This document shows, in pieces, positions 1-6,240 of a DNA stretch of 19,721 bases. Every line of letters starts with the position of its first letter. Positions within the stretch are counted from its first letter, which is position 1. Location: assembly GCA_903953455.1 (NCBI GenBank), contig CAJBJW010000094.1, forward strand, positions 1 through 19,721. Direction: 5' to 3'. A program made the position numbers and the translations under genes. The stretch comes from an uncultured Pseudomonadota bacterium (lineage in GTDB: Bacteria > Pseudomonadota > Gammaproteobacteria > Methylococcales > Methylomonadaceae). The notes under the pieces are model-generated. The model was not told where the DNA came from. It did not search any database and worked only from the letters and a program-made list of their open reading frames with translations.

Positions 1-85
1 ATTAAATATGAATAAGCTGATGATATGATTCATATCTTTATTTTTAACTGTACTATTTTCTAAATTTACAACTCATCGAATTTCT

Positions 86-119
86 AAAAAAAAAGCTCCC
101 AATGCATAACAATGAGAGC
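86..119 (-). terminator. Rho-independent terminator, minus strand (distal)
   Basis: On the minus strand the stem GCUCUCA pairs with UGGGAGC (7 bp including one G-U), with an 11-nt loop, followed directly by nine T (94-86). On the plus strand no T-run follows, so it works leftward. It lies just beyond a second hairpin/T-run, giving tandem terminators. Confidence 0.6.
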
Positions 120-126
120 CATTAAC

Positions 127-151
127 AAAAAATAGGTTTTGAGAGAAACCT
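127..151 (-). terminator. Rho-independent terminator, minus strand (proximal)
   Basis: A perfect 6-bp stem AGGTTT/AAACCT (134-139 and 146-151) with a 6-nt loop is followed on the minus strand by A and then six T (132-127). It is weaker than the neighbouring hairpin because the stem is short, but the pair in tandem strengthens the case for a leftward transcript ending here. Confidence 0.5.
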
Positions 152-301
152 AAATTTGAATATATGAAACATTTAGAAAGTCGCTTAAAAAACATTAGCA
201 CCGCAACTAAATACTAACTATATAATATGACAATTTTATTTCAATTTTACGATTAGCGAAATTTTAATTTCATGAATTTAAATGGAATTATTTTTTGAGC
301 T

Positions 302-320
302 GAAAATGATAATAATTTTT
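302..320. promoter_or_regulatory. possible Fur-type box
   Basis: The 19 bases GAAAATGATAATAATTTTT match 15 of 19 positions of the classical E. coli Fur consensus, with the central AATGATAAT core intact. The site lies about 90 bp upstream of the lipoprotein start, a workable operator position. Surrounding DNA is very AT-rich, so a chance match is a real possibility, and the encoded lipoprotein has no recognisable link to iron. Confidence 0.25.
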
Positions 321-409
321 TTAAACCATAAATATAGAGTATGTCGTTTTTTCGCCTTAGTGATAACATGAACTAACATATTTGCATAACCATGAATAAA
401 AACTGATTA

Positions 410-1624
410 ATGATGACAATCCAGCATTTTAAAGTGAACTCCACCCCACTAAAGCGAAAATACTTTCTGCTATCTACGTCTCTTCTCATGCTACAAGGGT
501 GTATGTCCCCATTAGCATTAGATCACGCTGTTATGGCTTACGATCAAACAACATCCGACATTCAATCCCAACAACTGCTGCTCAATATTGCACGCTCACA
601 ACAACACCAACCTTTGCATTTTACGGGCGTATCAAATATAGCCGCCACGTTTAATTTTCAATTCAACGCTGGCGCAACTCCTGCACTGACAGGCAACGCC
701 GGTATGTTAATGACACCAATTTTTGGTGGTACTGTTTCAGAAAATCCAACCATTAGCATTGTTCCTATTGAGGGCGAAGAATTTACGCGTCGCTTATTAG
801 CCCCTTTCCAAGAAAGCAAACTCACTATGCTACTTAGACAAGGCGCAGATATAGATCTCGTTTTGCGGTTGATTGCTGGCGAATTGCGTATTAAAAGCAC
901 TAAACAGGATCTTGTTTACACTAATTGCCCAAAAGACGTTGACGGGTATCGCAAGTTTCGTCAATTCGTCACGCAAATGTCTACCATTCAAGACCGCCAC
1001 AACTTATTTGTTGAGCCACTGCAATTTGAACAATCATGGCAAGTATCGCTTGAAAAGCTCAGCCCAGAACAACTAGTGGATTTTCAAAAAGAATTCAAAG
1101 TCGATTATGATCCGATTCATAAGCAATTAACCTTAACTAAACGCGTCATTGGACATATTGTTTTAACCAACTATGATCCACAAACATTGAGCAATGAAGA
1201 TCGAATTAAATTAAACGAAGAAGCAGATAAAGGCGCTACTAATGACATTTTGGTGGATGTTCGTGAAGCCTATTTAGGTGGCGAAGTTCCTATTCATGGC
1301 TTTTTTCGTCTACGCAGCTTTTATAACGTACTCAATTTTATTGGCCGAGATATTGATGATGAACCTGAATTTGCAGTCGAAAAGCTACCTGCCACGCCTA
1401 GTGTCAGTGAGAACCCAATTCATTCATTAGGTATTGCGATTTCCCAAAATGAGCCTGAAAACAGCGCCTATTTCGTAAAATATGATGGTTTATTTTATTC
1501 ACTTCAACCTGATAACGGTTATCATTGGAACCGCGAAGGATTTAGATTACTCCACCAAATTTTCCAAATGACTATGGCGGAACTCTCTCAGCACAGTACG
1601 CCAAGCATCACCATATCAAAATAA
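410..1624 (+). CDS. predicted lipoprotein of unknown function
   Basis: A 404-aa protein with a basic N-terminus, a short hydrophobic stretch (about residues 18-30) and a lipobox LQGC with Cys31 as the lipidation site, so it is predicted to be exported and anchored in the outer membrane. Asp is not at +2 after the Cys (it is Met), so inner-membrane retention is not signalled. Past the signal the conserved-looking segment runs QQLLLNIARSQQHQPLHFTG, followed by a Gly/Ala-rich part (FNAGATPALTGNAG). I have a sense of similar lipoproteins in other gammaproteobacteria and betaproteobacteria but know of no assigned function. Start: ATG at 410 or 413; neither has a good Shine-Dalgarno. The next gene is convergent, 37 bp away. 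A possible Fur-like box lies upstream. Function is left open. Confidence 0.8.
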   Translation: MMTIQHFKVNSTPLKRKYFLLSTSLLMLQGCMSPLALDHAVMAYDQTTSDIQSQQLLLNIARSQQHQPLHFTGVSNIAATFNFQFNAGATPALTGNAGMLMTPIFGGTVSENPTISIVPIEGEEFTRRLLAPFQESKLTMLLRQGADIDLVLRLIAGELRIKSTKQDLVYTNCPKDVDGYRKFRQFVTQMSTIQDRHNLFVEPLQFEQSWQVSLEKLSPEQLVDFQKEFKVDYDPIHKQLTLTKRVIGHIVLTNYDPQTLSNEDRIKLNEEADKGATNDILVDVREAYLGGEVPIHGFFRLRSFYNVLNFIGRDIDDEPEFAVEKLPATPSVSENPIHSLGIAISQNEPENSAYFVKYDGLFYSLQPDNGYHWNREGFRLLHQIFQMTMAELSQHSTPSITISK

Positions 1625-1661
1625 GTTTAATTCCAAGATGTTATATTAACTTAATTGCAGA

Positions 1662-2702
1662 TTACAACTCCGCAATTGCTAATGCTAAATGTCGACGTAA
1701 TTTAGGTGTATTGACCTGATGCCAAAAAACAGGAAATCCCTCTAAAAGCAGTTTTTGTTTATTTTCCACTTCAGAGAGATAGTTTGCAATTGGATGTGGC
1801 AGTGATCGTTTGTTCAACTCCGCATCATGAGCCAAGTAGTAGTGTAAAAAATCTTGAGCAACTTCGGTATCATTCAAATCGCCCAAATAATCTTGAATTT
1901 TTTTCATCTCAGCTAAAGCGTCTGTACTTTCTTTACCGAGAATTTCTTGAAAATTTTCTAAAAGATAGCGTAAGTTTTTACAGTCTTTTCGAAAATCATG
2001 TAATTGATCAATTGTCGCATTTTTCAATGACTCATCTCTAATACGAATCACTTCATAGCTTTTATAGATTGATGAAAACGCAATATGCCGGATTTTATAG
2101 GGACTATTTTTATGAAATGACGTCATTTTGGTATTTTTAAACGATGTAACCAAGTAATGATTAATTTTTTCCTTGAATTTAGCATGATCTTTACTTTGCA
2201 AAAGCGTGATTATTTTTTTCATCGCTCGCTTGCGCTGACTTTTAAAATAAGTGATCAACGTTAAAAAGGCGCTGTTATCATCTTCATCTATCGCAGATTC
2301 TCGCGATAATTTATTCTGATAGCTTTTAAGATTCTTCATCAAAACATCTAAATCACGAACAAGACTCAGACGATGCATTATACTTTTTAAACTATTCTTC
2401 AATAATTTTATGAGACTTGATTTAAAATCAAATTGAAAAATACGTAGTGTTGATTCAATGCGTCGAACCGTCACACGCATATCATGAATGACATCACTAT
2501 CTACGTCATAGCCGCTATCCACCAATAAAGCTTCGTATTTTAAAAAGTGATTGAAATGGTGCGTTAAAATTTTTTGACAAGCTTGATTATGTGAAAGGGT
2601 CGGATCTAAACCAATTATCATGGATGCTGCCTTGTCTTTGTTTTTTCGTGTATTTAAATGGTAGTCTTCTAATAAATGACTAAAAACCAACGCATTTTTC
2701 AT
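1662..2702 (-). CDS. CHAD domain-containing protein
   Basis: A 346-aa, strongly basic, helical protein. Two CHAD repeats can be seen: IHDMRVTVRRIES near residues 72-84 (His73, Arg76, Arg80, Arg81) and LHDFRKDCKNLRYLLENF near 234-251 (His235, Arg238, Lys239, Arg245), followed by LGDLND at 273-278, as in CHAD proteins. CHAD domains (conserved histidine alpha-helical domain) are known to bind inorganic polyphosphate and to localise to polyphosphate granules. There is no CYTH/triphosphatase domain, so it is a stand-alone CHAD protein. The reading frame extends upstream to 2816, but the start at 2702 is chosen because it is preceded by a strong GGGAGGGG Shine-Dalgarno. A Pho-box-like element with a -10 lies 69 bp upstream (2771-2788) in the matching orientation, which fits a phosphate-related job. 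The divergent neighbour is a PIN-like protein. Confidence 0.88.
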   Translation of the reverse strand: MKNALVFSHLLEDYHLNTRKNKDKAASMIIGLDPTLSHNQACQKILTHHFNHFLKYEALLVDSGYDVDSDVIHDMRVTVRRIESTLRIFQFDFKSSLIKLLKNSLKSIMHRLSLVRDLDVLMKNLKSYQNKLSRESAIDEDDNSAFLTLITYFKSQRKRAMKKIITLLQSKDHAKFKEKINHYLVTSFKNTKMTSFHKNSPYKIRHIAFSSIYKSYEVIRIRDESLKNATIDQLHDFRKDCKNLRYLLENFQEILGKESTDALAEMKKIQDYLGDLNDTEVAQDFLHYYLAHDAELNKRSLPHPIANYLSEVENKQKLLLEGFPVFWHQVNTPKLRRHLALAIAEL

Positions 2703-2770
2703 ATACCCCTCCCTATTATTCTTTCCCAAGAAAATAATCTTAGGAAAAAAGACTATATTAATTGTGTAAT

Positions 2771-2788
2771 TTGTCAGGAATATGACAA
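2771..2788 (-). promoter_or_regulatory. putative Pho box A and promoter of the CHAD gene
   Basis: On the minus strand the sequence is TTGTCAT-ATTC-CTGACAA, two 7-mers spaced 11 bp apart, close to the E. coli PhoB consensus CTGTCAT-AWAW-CTGTCAY. Exactly 10 bp downstream is TAATAT (2760-2755), overlapping TATAGT (2757-2752), where a PhoB-dependent -10 should lie. It points toward the CHAD gene. No good -35 replaces it. The same element is also a perfect inverted repeat (TTGTCA/TGACAA, 6-bp gap), so a dimeric repressor site is the alternative reading. Confidence 0.55.
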
Positions 2789-2913
2789 AAATATTTTTTT
2801 TATTTCTAAAAAACAACTATTTATTATTTCACTCAATTTGTGATAACGTCACACTGCTTTTAGCGCTTTGCACCTTATTTCATAATAGATAGCAAATGAA
2901 GGGAATGAAAAAC

Positions 2914-3537
2914 ATGAAGGTATTGTTACTTGATATAGAAAATCGTCCTAACCGCTTGTTAAATTTAACCGAAGATCTAACGAATTACACTAGTGTGATT
3001 ATATGTTACGCACAAAGTGATTTTAAAATCCCCATTGATTGGATCGAACCCATTGCACACGCTTTTTCTTCAGGTATTCTCAAAATCATTAAAATGCCTA
3101 ATGCTGGGAAAAATGCAGCCGATTTTGGCATTGCATTTTGGGCTGGCATATTAGTTTCTCAACTACCTGATGACACACATTTTGACATTATTTCTAATGA
3201 TGCAGATTTAGATTTCGTTGTAGATTTGCTTATTTCACAAGGGCGAAGTGCAAAACGCATTGCAACAATAAAACAACTGCCACCTCAACAAGAATTACTA
3301 GAAGATAAAATAAGAATCATCAAACCGTTGCAAAAATACTGCATTTATCTCACCCAACATGAACCTCGCCCCGCTAAATCGAAATCTCTTTTGAATAATA
3401 TAGATCGTTTTTTTAAAGAAAGCGTGAATCCTAATGAGGTATTAACAAAATTAATTAAAAAAGGGGTCGTTTCTATTAATCACGGCGTCGTCACCTACAA
3501 TCATAAAAGATTGCTAGAACAAGCCCAGAAGATTTAA
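2914..3537 (+). CDS. PIN-like domain protein, uncharacterised
   Basis: A 207-aa protein beginning MKVLLLDIENRP, with the pattern of a small PIN/NYN-like nuclease fold: an N-terminal acidic residue in LLDIEN (Asp7, Glu9), a middle GKNAADFGIAFW, and then DIISNDADLDFVVDLL, each supplying acidic residues typical of a metal site in PIN-like proteins. It may therefore be a ribonuclease or nucleic-acid-binding protein, but no substrate can be inferred. The C-terminal third (after about residue 120) is basic and shows a short helix-rich segment. The frame is open from ATG 2896, but ATG 2914 is preferred because AAGGGA lies 9 nt before it and the family core starts here. It is divergent from the CHAD gene; a TGTGA/TCACA palindrome (2839-2853) lies in the shared upstream region. 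Confidence 0.75.
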   Translation: MKVLLLDIENRPNRLLNLTEDLTNYTSVIICYAQSDFKIPIDWIEPIAHAFSSGILKIIKMPNAGKNAADFGIAFWAGILVSQLPDDTHFDIISNDADLDFVVDLLISQGRSAKRIATIKQLPPQQELLEDKIRIIKPLQKYCIYLTQHEPRPAKSKSLLNNIDRFFKESVNPNEVLTKLIKKGVVSINHGVVTYNHKRLLEQAQKI

Positions 3538-3543
3538 TTCAAG

Positions 3544-3561
3544 CTATCACATTCTTGTCAT
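3544..3561 (+). promoter_or_regulatory. putative Pho box D with TATAAT
   Basis: CTATCAC-ATTC-TTGTCAT on the plus strand: two half-sites 11 bp apart, with the same ATTC spacer as box A. A perfect TATAAT (3573-3578) follows 11 bp later. Its only annotated downstream target is the 43-aa membrane ORF at 3673. The first half-site has TATCA instead of TGTCA, so this copy is less perfect than the others. It begins 7 bp after the stop of the PIN-like gene. Confidence 0.45.
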
Positions 3562-3589
3562 AATTGAATGGTTATAATGCCAAATAGTT

Positions 3590-3618
3590 GGAAAGCATCG
3601 TCATTTTACATGCTTTCC
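3590..3618 (+). other. 9-bp perfect hairpin in leader / possible terminator
   Basis: GGAAAGCAT (3590-3598) and ATGCTTTCC (3610-3618) form a perfect 9-bp stem with an 11-nt loop. A run of seven T begins about 11 nt after the stem, too far for a textbook intrinsic terminator, though it may still end the PIN-like gene transcript. If the TATAAT at 3573-3578 is used, RNA would start about 5 nt before this stem, making it a 5-prime hairpin of the small ORF message. Confidence 0.45.
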
Positions 3619-3672
3619 AATATCACTATTTTTTTCAAAACAAGATGATATTAAAAAACCCGGAGTTATGAC

Positions 3673-3804
3673 ATGAACAAACATTTAACGTCACTGAGTT
3701 TTACTATAGTAGCATTGCTTGCAAGTGGTTGGTTTTTTATTGTTGCTTCAGACGTATCGAAAAAAATAAGCATTGCGCTAAAATATTATTTTCTCTACGG
3801 ATAG
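3673..3804 (+). CDS. small membrane protein, 43 aa, hypothetical
   Basis: ATG at 3673 is preceded by GGAG at a 7-nt spacing, the ideal Shine-Dalgarno arrangement and better than that of most genes here. It encodes 43 residues starting MNKHLTSLS, then one hydrophobic span (about residues 9-26, FTIVALLASGWFFIVA) and a basic tail with SKKISIALKYY. This is the shape of a single-pass small inner-membrane protein. I do not recognise it, and it could instead be the start of a decayed longer gene, since no frame continues after the TAG. A Pho-box-like promoter with TATAAT lies 95 bp upstream, with a stable hairpin between. Confidence 0.5.
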   Translation: MNKHLTSLSFTIVALLASGWFFIVASDVSKKISIALKYYFLYG

Positions 3805-3837
3805 TGCATGGCGGGAAAAGCTATAGAATGCAACAGC

Positions 3838-3895
3838 AATCGCTACTTTATGAGCAACATTTTTTTGTATTTAACGTATTTGTGATGTAGCGATT
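3838..3895 (+). terminator. long-loop inverted repeat, weak terminator candidate
   Basis: Perfect 9-bp arms AATCGCTAC and GTAGCGATT enclose 40 nt, and the right arm runs into TTTTCTTCTT. It begins 34 bp after the stop of the small membrane ORF, so it may end that transcript. The long loop is unusual for an intrinsic terminator; a miniature repeat or structured RNA element is an alternative. Confidence 0.3.
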
Positions 3896-4183
3896 TTCTT
3901 CTTGAGTGTCATTTTTCTATTTCGACCATAATCAATTCATCTATTCCATTTTTCAATCTGAATCAACTTTAAAATACATAAAATAACATCCATCATCGAT
4001 ACATAACTCCACATATAGTGTATGTATAGTAAGAATCCTTAGCTTATAAAATTTTTTATGGAAATTTTATTTTTCTTTTCCAAACCCGCATTAGGAAACA
4101 TTTCCTTATGTTCACTTATTTATCATTAGCCATTGAAATTATTATATTTTTTAATTTTTTATCTTCGATTATAAGCGTGGAAT

Positions 4184-4201
4184 ATGTCAACAATATGACA
4201 A
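4184..4201 (-). promoter_or_regulatory. putative Pho box B upstream of phosphoesterase gene
   Basis: On the minus strand: TTGTCAT-ATTG-TTGACAT, then 10 bp, then a perfect TATAAT (4173-4168). This is the closest of all copies to full PhoB promoter geometry, yet it points leftward into a gap without an annotated minus-strand gene. Read on the plus strand, the element (ATGTCAA-CAAT-ATGACAA) lies 94 bp upstream of the phosphoesterase start and could serve that gene too, but no good -10 is found at the expected distance there. Confidence 0.5.
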
Positions 4202-4294
4202 TAATAGCGCCATTGTTTATCACTAGACAAAAGAATTTTTTCATGTTTTATTGAAAATATTTTCACCTCTTTTACTTTCATTTGTAGCATTTTT

Positions 4295-5077
4295 ATGACG
4301 ATATCTACTTACAAAACCATATGGATTTCAGATTTACACATTGGCTCGACGCAATGCCAAGCCGATATGTTACTCGATTTCTTAAAACATAACGACAGCG
4401 AAAAACTCTATTTAGTGGGCGATATTATTGATTTTTGGTCACTATCAAAAAAGATGTATTGGCCGCGTGATCACAACACGATTATTCAAAAATTTTTGCG
4501 CAAAGCCCGCCAAGGAACACAAATCATTTATATCCCCGGTAATCATGATGAAAACATTCGCGCTTATGACCATTATGTTTTTGGCGATATCACCGTAAAA
4601 AACTCAGATATCCACACAACTGTAAACGGCAAAAAATTCCTCATTGTTCATGGCGACGAATATGACGCCATTGCAATCAATCATCAATGGATCGCTAAGA
4701 TTGGTAGTGTGGGGTATGATTGGCTCATCAAATTAAATCATTTTTTGCGTATTTTTAGGCGTATATTTGGGATTCAATCGCATTTTTCACTTGCTGCATT
4801 TGTGAAATTCAAAGTCAAAAACGTGGTGCAATTCATTTCAAAATACGAGGAAAGTATCGTACACACACTCAAAAATGAACAATTAGACGGCGTGATTTGT
4901 GGCCATATTCACCATGCTGAAATTAAACATATCGATGGCTTTCTCTATGTTAATACAGGTGATTTTGTGGAAAGTTGCACCGCCATTGTGGAACACTTTG
5001 ACGGTGAACTGGAATTGATTAAATGGGTTAAATATGCCCCTGCCCTCGAAACGTTAGAGGACCGTGTTGAGGCATAA
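4295..5077 (+). CDS. calcineurin-like phosphoesterase, PlcP / UDP-2,3-diacylglucosamine diphosphatase type
   Basis: A 260-aa cytoplasmic metallophosphoesterase with the complete metal-site motif set: SDLHIG (Asp13, His15), GDIID (Asp43), GNHDE (82-86), VHGDEYD (His119) and GHIHH (203-207). The C-terminal YVNTGDFVESCTAIVEH pattern is typical of the subgroup often auto-named UDP-2,3-diacylglucosamine diphosphatase. That subgroup includes the PlcP enzymes, which cut phospholipids to diacylglycerol during phosphate starvation; the classic LpxH is a distant relative. Assignment to PlcP rather than lipid A synthesis is inferred from sequence feel and context: it faces a GT-B glycosyltransferase (stops 4 bp apart, convergent), and Pho-box-like elements flank both genes. 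No clear Shine-Dalgarno precedes the ATG, but the family core starts within 10 residues. Confidence 0.85.
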   Translation: MTISTYKTIWISDLHIGSTQCQADMLLDFLKHNDSEKLYLVGDIIDFWSLSKKMYWPRDHNTIIQKFLRKARQGTQIIYIPGNHDENIRAYDHYVFGDITVKNSDIHTTVNGKKFLIVHGDEYDAIAINHQWIAKIGSVGYDWLIKLNHFLRIFRRIFGIQSHFSLAAFVKFKVKNVVQFISKYEESIVHTLKNEQLDGVICGHIHHAEIKHIDGFLYVNTGDFVESCTAIVEHFDGELELIKWVKYAPALETLEDRVEA

Positions 5078-5081
5078 AACC

Positions 5082-6122
5082 TTAATGTGCTATATGCACA
5101 ATATCCACTTTATCCCAAACAGCTTCAATAAAGTCTTCGTTCATCTCAGGCATACCGCCCTGTATCCACTGGGTTAAAATTCGCGCTGTGTTGGGATAGG
5201 TAACATGAACAGAGTGATTATAATGTAGCCAATGCTCGATGGTGTTAATATCCAAATTATGCATAATGTGCGCGTAACCGAGTTGTTTTAGCGCGGCTGC
5301 ATTGGATGTTTGCTCCATTTGTGCATGGAGTGGTTTGACTAAAATTTTCTTTCCCAACTGAAGCGCTTCACTCACCAGCGCAAATCCTGCATTACAAATT
5401 ACACCACCGCAATCATGCAAGTCTTTTTGAAATTGCTCAATGCACATGGGTGAGAACGTAATATGCGCAAATTTTGATTCAATAGGATGTGGCGTTGAAA
5501 TATGGAATTGAAAATTCTCGAACGGTGCAAGCAAATTGACCACTTCCTGTTGGTCTTCAAAAGGCAAATACACAATAATTTTGGATTTAACCAAATCACG
5601 CGACAAATCAAGCCCTTCCATAATTGGCGGAAAAATAGGCTGACCAAAATGATGCCAATGCAATCCAATGGCTTTATCCGCAGGCGCGAAATGCTTAATC
5701 ACGATATCTGCAATGGGGTCTGAACCTTCACGCGGAATAGTGTGGTGATAAGCATATTGATTACCAATTCCTAAAAGTGGCTTTTTTTGTTTTTTAGCAG
5801 CCCATGCACTAATGGGTTCAAAATCAGTAATCACTAAATCATAATCACTTAAATCAAGTGTTTTGATATCAGAGAAAAAAGTTTTAAATTTAGCATCAAA
5901 AGCTGTCTTGAGATAATCAACCTTTCCATGATTGGTAATGAAGGTAAGACCTGTGCGCAGTTGGTAATCTTTAAACACATCCATGTCAAAATAGCCATCC
6001 GTTGCACGTCCTGAAAATAAAAACGTCGTTTCTATACCTGCTAATTCGAGTTCTTTTGCCATCATCCGCGCACGCGCAATGTGACCATTTCCTGTACCTT
6101 GAACACCGTAAAAAATTTTCAT
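5082..6122 (-). CDS. GT-B glycosyltransferase, MJ1255/VC2487 family
   Basis: A 346-aa protein starting MKIFYGVQGTGNGHIARA, a glycine-rich N-terminal acceptor-domain loop. ITDFEP (98-103) and LLGIGNQYAYHH (116-127) are typical of this family. The donor-binding C-terminal half contains GGVICNAGFALVSEALQLGK (239-258) followed by KPLHAQMEQTSNA (263-275), the GT28-like nucleotide-sugar signature in which Glu252 and Gln268 are expected contact residues. The sugar and acceptor are not determined by the sequence. Because the GT28-like fold includes diacylglycerol glycosyltransferases, and the convergent neighbour is PlcP-like, diacylglycerol is a reasonable acceptor guess. AAGAGA 6 nt before the ATG may serve as ribosome binding site. 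A Pho-like box lies 65 bp upstream (6187-6204), also shared with the divergent GNAT-nitrilase gene. Confidence 0.85.
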   Translation of the reverse strand: MKIFYGVQGTGNGHIARARMMAKELELAGIETTFLFSGRATDGYFDMDVFKDYQLRTGLTFITNHGKVDYLKTAFDAKFKTFFSDIKTLDLSDYDLVITDFEPISAWAAKKQKKPLLGIGNQYAYHHTIPREGSDPIADIVIKHFAPADKAIGLHWHHFGQPIFPPIMEGLDLSRDLVKSKIIVYLPFEDQQEVVNLLAPFENFQFHISTPHPIESKFAHITFSPMCIEQFQKDLHDCGGVICNAGFALVSEALQLGKKILVKPLHAQMEQTSNAAALKQLGYAHIMHNLDINTIEHWLHYNHSVHVTYPNTARILTQWIQGGMPEMNEDFIEAVWDKVDIVHIAH

Positions 6123-6186
6123 TTATTTCTCTTGTAAAACGATAAAAAAATCTGTGAATAACCATTATTTAGGGTAAAGCGTTTCT

Positions 6187-6226
6187 ATGTCAGTAATATG
6201 TCAATTTGATGTTTTTTCGATGACAA
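6187..6226. promoter_or_regulatory. putative tandem Pho boxes C in divergent promoter region
   Basis: On the plus strand TGTCA, TGTCA, TGTTT and TGACA begin at 6188, 6199, 6210 and 6221, that is exactly every 11 bp, the helical-repeat spacing of PhoB half-sites. On the minus strand the first pair reads TTGACAT-ATTA-CTGACAT and points to the glycosyltransferase, with a weak TACCCT (6176-6171) 10 bp downstream. The third half-site is poor. The array lies in the 137-bp gap between two divergent genes and could act on both. Confidence 0.55.
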
Positions 6227-6240
6227 TACACCGCTTTTTC

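Larger units (their letters stand above)
86..210 (-). ncRNA. candidate small RNA ending at tandem terminators
   Basis: This is a speculative transcription unit. On the minus strand, TTGAAA (239-244) and TATAGT (217-222) are separated by 16 nt and would start RNA near 210. The same stretch also reads as a loose Pho box, TTGAAAT-AAAA-TTGTCAT (244-227), with TAGTAT 10 nt further on. About 60 nt downstream lies the hairpin AGGTTT/AAACCT followed by six T, and about 40 nt further a second hairpin GCTCTCA/TGGGAGC followed by nine T. The product would be roughly 80 or 120 nt. I see no ORF with a ribosome binding site in it. The promoter could be chance in AT-rich DNA; the terminators are the stronger part. 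Confidence 0.25.
1..409. other. AT-rich intergenic region left of the lipoprotein gene
   Basis: No convincing protein gene is present. The stretch holds a perfect 15-bp palindrome at 22-36 (arms GATATGA and TCATATC around one T), two tandem hairpin plus T-run structures that read as minus-strand terminators (86-119 and 127-151), a degenerate Pho-box-like element on the minus strand (227-244), and a Fur-box-like sequence at 302-320. The minus-strand terminators have no annotated minus-strand gene to serve within this window, so a short minus-strand transcript is possible. The extreme AT content makes chance promoter-like hexamers likely, so only the hairpins are well supported. Confidence 0.5.
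3805..4294. other. 490-bp AT-rich gap with palindromes and Pho box B
   Basis: No convincing ORF on either strand. Visible structures: a 9-bp inverted repeat AATCGCTAC (3838-3846) / GTAGCGATT (3887-3895) around 40 nt, T-rich on its plus-strand side; AGGAAA-CA-TTTCCT near 4093-4106; and Pho-like box B (4184-4201) followed on the minus strand by a perfect TATAAT. A 20-codon minus-strand frame at 4101-4039 has its AAGGA too close to the ATG to be credible. Confidence 0.5.

Noticed and set aside
22..36. Perfect 15-bp palindrome GATATGA-T-TCATATC
   Set aside because: It has no loop for RNA folding and no identifiable gene beside it within the window; AT-rich chance or an unknown operator.
1653..1677. 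AATTGC/GCAATT repeat between convergent genes as a shared terminator
   Set aside because: The stem is AT-rich, the 13-nt loop is large and no T-run follows; it also overlaps the CHAD stop region.
2839..2853. TGTGA-TAACG-TCACA palindrome between the CHAD and PIN-like genes as a CRP site
   Set aside because: The gap is 5 bp, not the 6 bp that CRP needs. It remains a possible operator for something else, but nothing identifies the binder.
4039..4101. 20-codon minus-strand ORF downstream of Pho box B
   Set aside because: The AAGGA is only 2 nt from the ATG, and the peptide is mainly Lys, Asn and Ile as expected from AT-rich non-coding DNA.
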